A DNA stretch of 64,000 nt from Siphonodentalium dalli. Taxonomy: Eukaryota > Mollusca > Scaphopoda > Gadilida > Siphonodentaliidae. The stretch lies in the NCBI GenBank assembly GCA_032622095.1, contig CP136064.1:145343954-145407953 (forward strand). The letters run 5' to 3'. The notes under the pieces are model-generated. The model was not told the origin of the DNA. It made no database searches and saw nothing but the letters and a program-made list of their open reading frames with translations. The position numbers and the translations under genes were made by a program. Shown in pieces: positions 46,731 to 56,245 of this stretch. Within the stretch, counting starts at the first letter, position 1; every line of letters begins with the position of its first letter.

Positions 46731-48510
46731 TTGAGGATTTGTATATCGATCCCACGTCCCATCGCTTTTGGAAGCAAACAGGATTTAGTTAAAGCTGATA
46801 AGAAACATCTCATCAGTAAGAAATATGTTTCTGATTGGTTATCGGCGCAAGATGTTTACACGATTCATGCACCAACTCGTAAAAAGTTTCAAAGATCTCG
46901 GACTATTTCTCCCGTAAACAGGGGGGGGGGGGGGGGGGGGGGGGTCAGGAAAAAAATTACGGATACATGTACAAGGTGGAAATTTCTCTAAAATAATTGT
47001 CTTTATATATATTATACAACTCTGTTAATTAATGTGCATGATTTAGAAAAAAAGGTGGAAATTTTTGGTATTTCAGTTTCGGGGAGCCACCACCCCGGGA
47101 GCGTAAGTTTTTTCCACCCAGGTCTGGGACACCCACCCGGGAGCGTAAGTTTTTTCCACCCAGGTCTGGGACACCCACCCCCAAAATTGATGAAAATCTT
47201 GTAAATTCTACTAAATAATGTGTTGTTGGCAGGGTAAGGGTCTCTCATTGTCTCTGCACCGGAACTGAGAGAACGCTGATCAAATACACCCACACAAAAT
47301 AAACAAACAAAGCACAAGGCTGAAAAATATACCAACAAAACCAGTGACAAAACCTTTAAAAACCTAAATATTTATGGTTATAACGGTAAATACCCACTTT
47401 AACAGGATAGTTGAGTCCCTTATTAGCAATAGGTTAAAATATGTGCATGTGTAAAGTAAAAACACCATCAATTTGATTAAATAAACACAGTTCCAGTCCT
47501 CTCCATGTGGGAAATCACTGGTGAGCAATGAGGAGCTCCCCTTAAAATCATTCTAGGCGAGTGGCGAGTAGCTCTCCTACAAAATGTTGAGGCGAGTAGT
47601 AGCCCAGCAGGAGACGCCGAAGGCATCTCCCGAATGCCTGAGGGGGAGTACGGGAGGGGGTCAGGGGTCCTCCCCGGACAATTTTGAAAATTAGATGCTC
47701 TGAGATTGAATTCTGGAGCCCTTTAATGCCCCAATCAGTGAACAACACGTTATTATGTGACTTAAGTCACTGTAGTCATGTATCGACATCGACCATGAAA
47801 ATGCATTCCGGGCTCGGGGACACCCACCCACCCTTGTATCCTTTAATTTTTTCCGACCCCCCCCCCCCCCCCGCCGAAAATGATCATATTTGGCAAGCTG
47901 ATTTGACTGACTATTCTAAATACAGCAAGGAAAATAGCGGTTTTCGTTATCTGTTATCCGTCATCGATGTGTTTTCTAGATACGCATGGGTAGTTCCTCT
48001 TAAAAATAAACACGGTTATAGTTTGGTAGAAGCATTAAAAAACTTTTAACTATGCGAAAATGTAAACTATTACAAGTTGATCTCGGAACGGAATTATACA
48101 ACCGCGAATTCAAATCTTTACTGAAAAGTAACTCGGCGTCACATAGACAATGCCAATGGTTACAACTCGAGAAAAATATTTCTTCAAATTCAAAACTCGG
48201 CGTTACATAGACGTTCTGTCTGACATTGTCAATGGTAACAACTCTGGGGTTCATCGGAAAAGCACATAAGGATGTGGTTGAGATTGTTGACGAAGTTTTG
48301 TTGCCCAAAAATTGCAGAGAACTTTACCGAAAAAAATAAATTCAAACCTGGTCAAATTGAGAATCAACAAGTTTAAAGGGAAATTTGACAAAGGTTATGA
48401 ACCCAATTACACTTACAAAGTTTTTACGGTAAAAAGTATAGTGCCAAATAGAACCTTTGATCCTAATAAATTGTGGGAAGAAAGAAAAAAAAATCAGAAG
48501 GAAAGGTGAC
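46731..48510 (+). pseudogene. Polinton integrase (rve superfamily), split by an insertion
   Basis: The N-terminal part at about 46735-46920 carries a GS..DLVKADKK segment, VSDWLSAQDVYTIHAPTRKK and FQRSR, the conserved lead-in of Polinton integrases. A 952-bp element (46921-47872) follows. The catalytic core resumes at 47874: WQADLTDYSKYS (first Asp), GFRYLLSVIDVFSRYAW (core strand) and LKNKHG, with the second Asp region in another frame (LQVDLGTELYNREF). The third acidic residue region is damaged. Then come a YIDVLSDIVNG-type segment and a C-terminal SH3-like part, VRINKFKGKFDKGY, to about 48500. There are multiple shifts. The family normally cuts and joins element ends to host DNA. This copy cannot. 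Confidence 0.85.
46921..47872. mobile_element. 952-bp non-autonomous element with G-run / C-run termini, inside the integrase
   Basis: The left end is 24 G followed by 'tcaggaaaaaaattacggat'. The right end is the inverse, '..atcctttaattttttccga' followed by 16 C, so the TIR is a homopolymer of G plus about 30 bp (TCRGGAAAAAAWTTA..GGATACA..AAGG). Integrase-coding sequence lies directly on both sides. The interior holds two copies of a 45-bp unit (47094-47182, 'gggagcgtaagttttttcca') and a stretch like the satellite's '..gggggtcagggg..' block near 47650. No transposase. The superfamily is unknown to me, and any target duplication is hidden in the homopolymers. Confidence 0.75.
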
Positions 48511-48544
48511 AAAGTACTCGTTAAGTGGTTAATTTTAATTCATG

Positions 48545-48833
48545 GATATCGAAACAAAATGGGGAGGCGATAAAGTGAGGAAATCAGTAATTGGCGGGAT
48601 GGCTGACTGGAACATTGGCTTTGGAAAACGAGCGCCATCAGGAGAAATTATATAGGGCTTCACAAGTCCTCCTGATCTACATTATAAGCATCGTATCAAT
48701 TGTGAATCTCAGCTTGAACGGTGCCAACAGTCCACTGTGGATAACCTTGTTATCTAGCTGTATTGGATATTTGTTGCCATCACCGAAAATCAAGAAATGG
48801 CAGCAACAGAAACCTCCGAACAATTCACCTTAA
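48545..48833 (+). pseudogene. Small Polinton membrane protein, probably frameshifted
   Basis: An ATG at 48545 opens a short frame. The better conserved part lies in another frame (about 48594-48833), with LTGTLALENERHQEKL followed by two hydrophobic stretches, LLIYIISIVSIVNLSL and LWITLLSSCIGYLLP. A small two-segment membrane protein is common between integrase and capsid genes in Polintons, as I recall them. It overlaps the start of the next gene by 37 bases. Function unknown. Confidence 0.5.
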
Positions 48834-49878
48834 CATTGGACACCTTTACTGACAACACTCTGACCGAGTACACTGTACAGTTGCCACAACTAATGGATCT
48901 ACCACACGACCAATATGAATTCGGGCTCAATAGAGTCGTTCTACCAGCTGATTGGGACGAACCGGTTGAGGGTTTATCGGATTTGACCATTACTGATGAC
49001 CAATCTCCAGTTTGCAACATAACTGTTCATTTGACGGCATTGTTAATTGAAAATAACCCATACAGCCGATTATTACAGTTAACAGAAAGGTGGTTGCAAC
49101 ACTGATTGCTGATATCATTCAAGAGAACAAATCATCTAACCAGGAATCCAAAGATTATCTCACACTGGAGTATGCTCTTCATTCCCCGCTGAATATGGAA
49201 AAGCTAGATGATCTACCAAATTTCATATCTACGATTCAGCGGAAACTGATTCAAGTCTATTCGAGAAAAACCAAGAAGGTTATGAACACTAACAAACTTT
49301 CAGAAAGTATGATTGAACAAGTAGGAGATCAAGAATTTTCCAACCATCAAGATCGGTATCCTGATTTTATCGACAATCTCTTATTCAATGATATGCTATT
49401 TACCAAAATCATTTGTTCCGGTGATATTCATTGCATCACATTCTCTAAACTCAGCCAAGCTCAGTCCGTGAGAAAATATGGGTTTCATGCGTTCGTTAAG
49501 TATGAAACGAAATTCCAATTTAGGTCGATTATTCAAATTGAAAAACGATTATCAATTAGGTTTTAAAAAACAAGGCGGAAAAATAGAAGATTCGTTTTTC
49601 GTGAAATTTAAGAAGAAATTCCAAAATATTCTTCATTTATTGTGACTTGATACAGAATCGTAGGTGACACTTACGCAAAACTCTTAGCCGTTGTAACGAG
49701 AAAACGTGGTGAAGGAGTTTTCATGCTCGAATTTCGAAATATTGAATACTTTCCTATTCTCGATGCTAAAACGTCATTTATTGCCGTTAAATTTACCGAC
49801 GATACTGGAGCTCCAATTCCATTCAAATCCGAAGGTAGAACGATACTCACTCTTCACTGTAGAAGAAAATTGATATAA
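48797..49878 (+). pseudogene. Penton-like minor capsid protein of the Polinton, frameshifted
   Basis: Single-jelly-roll minor capsid proteins occupy the vertices of Polinton-type capsids. Here the frame starts with EQFTLTLDTFTDNTL, YTVQLPQLMDLP and YEFGLNRVVLPADW, the usual opening of the family. It shifts at about 49080 into LIADIIQEN and EYALHSPLNMEK and continues to 49566. After a gap with stops it resumes near 49652 with RIVGDTYAKLLAVV, IEYFPILDAKTSFIAVKF and DDTGAPIPF, ending in LTLHCRRK at the TAA at 49876-49878. The order and the C-terminal block support the assignment. At least two shifts make it inactive. Confidence 0.7.
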
Positions 49879-49924
49879 ATAATACCGAACTAGATTTGAC
49901 CTTTTCATTAAAGCAATATTCATG

Positions 49925-50240
49925 TAGGGGGGTGGGGTCAATTCCTATTTACGGGCAATCAACGACGGAATCGTATCCATTCTGTCCAAAGGACTGGACT
50001 GGAAACAGTGGCTAATGTCGGACACGATCTTTTAGCTGGCGAATATTTAAGTGCATTTAAGTGAACTTTCTGTCAGAAGTATAAACAGGCAGCTCGAGAT
50101 CTCTTATCTGGTGCCACGGAAAATCTTAGCAGAAAGTGTAAAAGCCAGGACTACAGTATTCAGCAATCAAAACGAGCTAATCAATCGAAGGTTACGCAAC
50201 GAAAAAAGAACAAGAAATCGAAGGATATCTTCTCATAATC
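49925..50240 (+). pseudogene. Basic core-like Polinton protein (VGHDLLAG / ARDLLSG), frameshifted
   Basis: One frame reads RTGLETVANVGHDLLAGEYL before a TGA at about 50062. A second gives ARDLLSGATENLSRKCKSQ and then a lysine-rich tail ending KKNKKSKDIF. A glycine-rich lead, a repeated '(V/A)..DLL(A/S)G' block and a basic tail match the small core or minor virion proteins of Polintons and relatives. It probably bound DNA or lined the capsid. It lies between the penton and capsid genes, where such genes are usual. Confidence 0.55.
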
Positions 50241-52535
50241 ATGCATCGACAATCAGAGTGCTGCGGGAAATCAGAAACTGATTTGTTTTCTATGCCGCCG
50301 ACAATCGTTACTATAGAAGATGGCGTATACATCGAGAAACAGCCAGCAGCCACAGGATACCAATATGATGGTTTACTCGAATTTGCCTTTGAAGGACCTA
50401 CATGTCATTGGCTCGATCTGACGAAATCGTTCATTCAGTTACATGTCACCATTTCAAGAACCGATGGCACGGATTTTGATAATGAGCACAAAGCCGTCCC
50501 AACAAACAATTTCCTACATCCGATGTTCGAAAGAATTCATGTGTTATTCTACACATAAGAAGTCAGAGGATATCATTACAGGAGAAAATTTACTGTCGTC
50601 ATGCACTGACAACTCTTTAGACAACACAGACCTGTTCGTCAAACAAAAAACGTGACAGGCGAAAATTACGAACATTACGCTGAAGGAAAAATAAACAGAC
50701 AGAACACAACGCGCATCTTAATCGAGAGTCTTTTATCGAATGGGTTGTGGATGGCGCAAGGATATATTTCGCGAGAGCGTAGCTCGAGCGAAATATAACT
50801 TTGCGCCGTCCGCAACGAGTTCGATAAAAGATTCGAAATTATGATGCAAGTTGTATTCTGTATTTATTCTACACCGTTCAGTCAGATAAGTTCAATCCAT
50901 GAATGTCACCTTCATTGTTACTATAGCTACATTTATTGTGATTTAAGTCTGACAAATAACCAGTAATTATGGGGGGATCACCTGAAGCGATGATCGACGT
51001 AATGTACGTCATCTTTCTTAGCGACAACGTCAACAAGAATAGTTCCGGCTTGTATTCCACTAGAGGTATACAATAATATTTATTCAATGGCTGGGATTCC
51101 GCTGAATACATGTGACTCACGTCAATGGGTGTGGAATAAATAGACAGAACACAATGCGCATCTTAATCGAAACTCTTTTATCGAATGAGTTTCTGATGGC
51201 GCAATGATATATTTCGCGAGAGCGTAGCGAGAGCGAAATATATCTTTGCGCCGTCCGCAACGAGTTCGATAAAAGATTCGAGATTATGATGCAAGTTGTG
51301 TCTGTATTTATTCTACACCGTTCAGTCAGATAAGTTCAAACCATGAAAGTCACCTTCGTTGTTACTATAGCTACCTTTATTGTGATTTAAGTCTGACAAA
51401 TAATCAGTAATTATTGGGGGATCACCGGAAGCTGATGGTCGACGTAATGTACGTCATCTTTCTTGGCGACAACGTCAACAATAATAGTTCTGGCTTGTAT
51501 TGCACTAGAGGTATGTATACACTAATATGTATTCAATGGCTGGGATTCCGTTGATTACATGTGACTCACGCCAATGAGTGTGGAATAAATAGACAGAACA
51601 CAACGCGCATCTTAATCGAGACTCTTTTATCGAATGAGTTGCGGATGGCGCAAGGATATATTTCGCGAGAGCGTAGCTCGACCGAAATATAACTTTGCGC
51701 CGTCCGCAACGAGTTCGATAAAAGATTCGAGATTATGATGCAAGTTGTGTTCTGTATTTATTCTACACCGTTCAGTCAGACAACTTCAATCCATGAATGT
51801 CACCTTCATTGTTACTATAGCTACCTTTATTGTGATTTAAGTCTGACAAATAACCAGTAATTATGGGGGATCACCGGAAGCGGATGATCGACGTAATGTA
51901 CGTCATCTTTCTGGGCGACAACGTCAACAAGAATAGTTCCGGCTTGTATTCCACTAGAGGTCTACACTAATATGTATTCAATGGCTGGGATTCCGTTGAA
52001 TACATGTGACTCACGTCAATGGGTGTGGAATAAAAAGTTTCACTAATGATAACATGTTTCTAGGTGATGCTCAACTTCCAAAACGCGTCATTATAGCTTT
52101 TGTGGAAAAACAGCTCATAAAACGGAACACTCGACAGCTCACCATTCAATTTAATCATTACGATTGTGAAGAAGTAGATCTCACTATCAACGGTAAAGTG
52201 TAATTGAAATTCCTTACAAGCAAAACTTTGGTAACAAACGTTACACCACATCCTACTATAGTTCCTGAACTCGATCAATAAAGATTACTTTACAGATGAT
52301 GTAAAAAATATCGTATGAAGATTTTTGCGATGGATACAGCACATTCAGTTTCGATAGAACTGTAGACCAACAAGCTGATTATGGTGCATTTAGACCAAAG
52401 AAAAGAGGAAGTCGAAAAATATTCGTTCAATTTAAGCAGGCACTACCCGACACCATCAACGTTATCGTATATGCAGAGTATGACAACACTATCGAAATAG
52501 ACATCAATAGAGGCTTGCACAAAGATTTTGTGTAA
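50241..52535 (+). pseudogene. Polinton major capsid protein (double jelly roll), split
   Basis: The N-terminal part reads ETDLFSMPPTIVTIEDG, LLEFAFEGPTCHWLDLTKS, FIQLHVTISRTDG and NNFLHPMFERIHV, which match the first jelly roll of Polinton capsid proteins. A stop at 50556 and a shift follow, then a short GENYEHYAEG stretch. Three tandem palindromic units (50687-52033) come next. The C-terminal part resumes with FTNDNMFLGDAQLPKRVIIA, CDGYSTFSFD and ALPDTINVIVYAEYDNTIEI, closing at a TAA at 52533-52535. The middle of the gene, probably some 300 codons, is missing. The conserved 'NDN.FLG..PKRVI' and 'V.VYAE.DN.IEID' blocks make the assignment good. Confidence 0.8.
50687..52033. repeat. Three tandem 447-bp units, each with a palindrome of about 190 bp, within the capsid gene
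   Basis: Units start at about 50684, 51130 and 51578, and the last closes at about 52024 ('gtgtggaataaa'). In each, 'ggaataaatagacagaacac' through 'gatatatttcgcg' is mirrored by 'cgaaatataWctttgcgccg' through 'gttctgtatttattctacac', turning at 'gagagcgtagc'. A non-palindromic spacer of about 255 bp follows ('cagtcagataagttcaa' to 'catgtgactcacg'). The three copies are nearly identical, more alike than the surrounding decayed genes. An 80-codon minus-strand frame in the spacer is not recognised. Confidence 0.9.
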
Positions 52536-52701
52536 ATAAACTTACGACTAATGACATAGAAAATCTTGCTCGAAGAAATAGAAAACTATGGGATATTCTA
52601 TTTGGAGTTACATCGTGCGATCTATTGCCAACACATTTACCAGCTGGTTACGGAATTATTGCCAATACTAATCCACCACAAAACCCGGTCAACAGAGTCG
52701 T

Positions 52702-54900
52702 TATCTCGTGGGAATCCGGATTCTGAATCTGGATTCAGATTACAGATTAGACCCCGTACGACTTGGTTCGGTAAACGGACAGACCATAAATTGGCAGAAT
52801 CAGTAAACGAACAGACCGTAATCTCAAACTCGTGGTAATCCAGGGTAGCGGGGTAATGTCGCAAGAGCTATACTCGTCCTTGACCTCAATAAATGGGTAT
52901 ACTCGTAGGGCGCGCATCTATAATCTCAAATCGACCCCATTCCACCATATAGCTCTTGCGACAATATCCCTCTACCGTAATCCAGATTCCGATTCCGATT
53001 CCGATTACGGACTCAAATGTTCGTAAAGTAAACAAACCGAGATTTCGCCACCTCGGAGTTTAAAAACACAATAAAACATAAGAATCCGTCTCTTGTGTAC
53101 AAATTATTGCAGAATATAAACGATCTATATAAAAGAATTTTAAATGCGGAGACAAATTTGTTTTATCGAATGTAAACTGGGAGAATATTACTGAAATTAG
53201 CCAAATAATAACGCTATTGATAGTAACGCTGGGGGAGCACTTCTGTTGATGTCGAAGCAAATCATTGTCGATGTTTATTGTCACTTTCATATGTCCATTT
53301 CATAATTCCATCCATAAAATACCGCCCGAACGCATGTCGATTTCGAATTCGGCGGATACGTCACCATTGACCGAATTCATGTGAACCTGCATGGATATGT
53401 CTTCTGCTGTGTTCGTTATTATAATGTTTCTTCTTATTCAAGAAATAGTAGGATTATATGATATCGATGGATTATCAGATACACGTATGTACTATCTAGT
53501 CATAGCAATTTCATGTTTAAAATGTTTTGTTTCGTTAAATGCAGTCTTTTTGCACAATAGTCTCTGTATAGACAACAAACACAGGCATTTTTTGGCCATC
53601 GTGCTGTACAGAAGTTGGAAAATAAAGCTTTTGCTCATGAAGCTAATGTTGTGGTCTTGTGATCGCAGGTGAACTGCATCTCCCAATCGCACAAACAAAA
53701 ATGTAAAGCTTATTCTAGGATCTCAGAACTATATGGTGGAAATGTCAGTCAATTTATTGATTAAGTACCCACTTGTACAAGTTCTAGGGACGTGGCTAGA
53801 GGTTTCCTCTAATTTCCGGCCAACTGCACCCCCCCCCCCATTGAACCAAACATCAATCTCACAGGTTCGCAGAATTCCATTTGCACCCCTTGGAAATAGC
53901 CAACCTGACACACACTAAGATTGGAAAATTACCAACTTTTACTGGTTGAAAAAATCAAATAATGAGAACAATTCCAACCTATATATGGTATCACATTAAT
54001 GTCCAACTAATGTTGTGTCATGCATGAAATTTCCAACTGCTGAAAATGTACCAAGGTTTAGTTTAAACATATTTATTTCAAATATGTGTCAAATTTAGAT
54101 AACACATGATATATAACACATACATTTGTTTATACATACAATGGGATTGGAGGACAAGTGCTGACTCACTGAAGGGTACCCCCTCTCCCATATGTTATTA
54201 CACTGACAAAATAAATAATTAGTAATGGCAAAGCAACACGACTACCAAAACAAGTTGAACATATATACAGATCACCGGTCACCCCCTCTCCCGAGGTAGT
54301 CATACGTTTGTATATGTATTTATTTAAAATCGGGTTTGTTTGTTGCGTTTGCTAGCTTGTACGTATCATTATTTGGAACAGTTAGTCAAAAGAATCCTGA
54401 TATTTCCTCACGTATGAATGACTGCACAGCTAAGCAAATTGTACCAAAGTTCGGGGGGGGGGTCGAGACACCCAACCAACCCCCTGTCGTCACGTCCCTG
54501 TGCAACTGACAAGTTTCGTGTGTTATTCAAAACATCTTCGGAATTTGATTCAGGAGGCTTAGAGCTGTTAGAATTAAATGCTTGCCCTCATCAATAAACA
54601 CGCTTTAAATTGAAAAAAAAAGATGCGATTAAGTCGGATTGGCAGCCAATTATGTGCCGTGTATATACGCATAGATGAAAAGCATGACTTTCTCAACAAA
54701 CGTGAACTTTATAAAGATAAGATACAAATGATACTTGTGTCAAATACATGAGCCATGTTTGACGCGCTGGGAGAACATTAAACATAGTTTCGGAGACCAC
54801 GTGGATTTCAAAATCTGACATAGAATCGGGAATTAGCCCCGCCCCCGTAATCGGATTTGGATTCTGAATCCGGATTCCCACCAAATAACGACTCTGTGGA
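52702..54900. mobile_element. 2.2-kb TIR insertion in the protease gene with 9-bp duplication
   Basis: 'tcgttatct' stands at about 52693-52701 and again at about 54901-54909, directly at the two halves of the protease reading frame, so it looks like a target-site duplication. Inside, 'tgggaatccggattctgaat' on the left is inverted on the right ('..ggattctgaatccggattccca', 54854-54880). The interior has a hairpin at 52845-52976 ('gtcgcaagagcta' / 'tagctcttgcgac'), a GATTCC microsatellite, a 93-codon frame at 53391-53672 with two hydrophobic stretches and no known match, and a further inserted element. No transposase recognised. Superfamily unassigned. Confidence 0.65.
53784..54500. mobile_element. 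hAT-like non-autonomous element nested in the protease insertion
   Basis: The left end 'ctagggacgtggctagaggt' is answered by the right end 'ctgtcgtcacgtccctg', inverted over about 12 bases (YAGGGACGTGRC). Ends of the form CAGGG.CGTGGC are typical of hAT elements. The flanking octamers 'tacaagtt' and 'tgcaactg' agree at five of eight positions, compatible with a decayed 8-bp duplication but not proof. A C-run near the left end and a G-run near the right end are also inverted. No transposase. Confidence 0.5.
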
Positions 54901-55265
54901 TCGTTATCTATAAACCATTAAATTAAAAAAATAATTTATTTTGGTCCAGTTGGCGATAGACCCCCACCTCAATTTTTCAATTTCTTTGAGCAATTCCCTG
55001 GCATTGAACTGCATTACTCGACCAAAGCAATTCAAGCTATTGTCTATTTTAATTGTTGTTTGTATTGTTTGTTCTACGTGCATTCTATTGCACATAAATG
55101 TTGATAATCCACTCATATATTTTGAAAATCGAGGCAGTTTCAATGATATACTTGTTTTTTTTTTGTTCACACATGTTATATTAGAACAAAAAAAATAATT
55201 GCTGTAAATAAAATCGCATTGCATGAACACATTGTTTGTCATTCATACCCTGACCTTTATGTGAT

Positions 55266-55763
55266 ATGGATGACATACTAGCATTCTACGGGAAATACAA
55301 TGTGTTCTCCAATGTCTACCCTGGAATATTCACTGTTGATGAAAAACCTTACAACTTTGTCGAGCAATACTACCAGTACCAAACGCTCTGTACTTCTACG
55401 ATGATAAGACATCTGAGAAAATCATCTCGTTATTCAATCCTCGTTAAACCATTTGGACGAACAGTGAGAAACTTCGATACCGATGTTTGGTCAGAAACTT
55501 CCTACACCATAATGAAAATCGGTGTCGAAGCAAAATTGACACAAATCAAAGAATTCGGAGATTGTCTTGTGGCGATCTAACCGAAGATTCTCGCTGAAGC
55601 AACCCCTATAGATCTTAATTGGGAAATCGGATTCTCTTCTTAAGATCCACGTGCATATGATCAAGAGAGATGGATTGGTGACAATCTTTTCGGAATCATT
55701 CTTATGGATATCAGAAACAAACTTATCAAAGAACACTATCCTCGTATTCTGAAACAGGGTTAA
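55266..55763 (+). pseudogene. NADAR-domain protein (ADP-ribose N-glycosidase-like) carried by the Polinton
   Basis: A single 165-codon reading frame with two in-frame TAA codons (55578-55580 and 55641-55643) and no frameshift. It covers the NADAR (YbiA) family from end to end: FYGKYNVFSNVYPGIFTVDE, FVEQYYQYQ, FGRTVRNFDTDVW, IMKIGVEAKLTQIKEFG, LAEATPIDLNWEIGF, and RWIGDNLFGIILMDIRNKL near the C-terminus. Known members remove ADP-ribose or related ribosyl groups from nucleobases or intermediates, and viruses carry them too. It begins 68 bases after the protease, in the same orientation, so it looks like element cargo. The stops suggest a dead copy or, less likely, a damaged allele of a gene still intact elsewhere in the genome. 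Confidence 0.78.
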
Positions 55764-55859
55764 ACATTCAATTTACCTCACCCTTTCCTTTTTTAAAAAC
55801 CCCTATCGCCCTTAAACTGTAGGGTGGGTGGGGTGGCGGTGCCCTATTATCGTGACCTA

Positions 55860-56245
55860 GTTACGAAACGGTCACAGACTAGTTGCATGATCGTTTCGTC
55901 ACTAACACACGTTGACGTTGCTGTGGTCAATTGATCTACGTAAGAACGTTAAACGTTCATATTGTTCGCCTACTGAGCACGAATAAGGTCAAATAACGTT
56001 GAATCATCAGACGTTATTGTGGTCAATCGAGTAAGGGCAAACAAGTGTAAATAACGTGAAATTAACATTGATACATCAACGTAGGAATGTCAACTATAAC
56101 ATAAAACGTTCTTGTGTTCAGTTAATAAGGTCAAATAATGTCAAATAACGTTGATACAACAACGTAGGAACGTCAACTATGACGTCAGACGTTCTTGTGG
56201 CCAGCTAATGGGGTCAACGAGTGCAAATAACATCACAAGTGGACT
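55860..56245. repeat. Diverged minisatellite, 'acgtaggaacgtcaactatgac' type
   Basis: About four units of roughly 80-95 bp with recurring 'gttcttgtggtcagctaat', 'aaggtcaaataacgt' and 'gatacatcaacgtaggaa' words. It follows the last Polinton gene and may lie in the element's terminal region. Tandem repeats near element ends are common, but no TIR was recognised. Confidence 0.7.

Larger units (their letters stand above)
52546..55198 (+). pseudogene. Adenain-type cysteine protease of the Polinton, split by an insertion
   Basis: The left exon-like part (52546-52700) reads KLWDILFGVTSCDLLPTHLP and AGYGIIANTNPPQNP, the usual start of Polinton maturation proteases before the catalytic His-Trp. Coding sequence then breaks into an inserted element. 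The right part (about 54901-55198) resumes with WIVIY, YFGPVGDRPPPQFFNFF, STKAIQAIVYF and NCCLYCLFYVH, the region that bears the active-site Cys, and ends after a shift at 55102 in NDILVFFLFTH. The conserved His is lost at the break, and the aspartate usually seen in 'FDS.G' is a Gly here. The enzyme would have processed capsid proteins. Confidence 0.65.
40385..55800 (+). mobile_element. Degenerate Polinton/Maverick with nested insertions
   Basis: Polintons are large self-synthesising, virus-like DNA elements that encode an integrase, protein-primed polymerase B, a packaging ATPase, a protease and capsid proteins. Here, all on the + strand, I can recognise ATPase (40769), a conserved Polinton protein (about 46310), integrase (46731), a small membrane protein (48545), a penton-like protein (48797), a basic core-like protein (49925), major capsid protein (50241), protease (52546-55198) and a NADAR gene (55266). 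Nearly every gene has frameshifts or stops. I found no polymerase B and no terminal inverted repeats, and 4.5 kb of unrelated repeats separate the ATPase from the rest. It is therefore a dead, incomplete copy. The outer limits are approximate. Confidence 0.85.

Noticed and set aside
53391-53672. 93-codon frame with two hydrophobic stretches inside the protease insertion
   Set aside because: No homologue recognised, and a comparable frame exists on the other strand. Mentioned only within the insertion entry.
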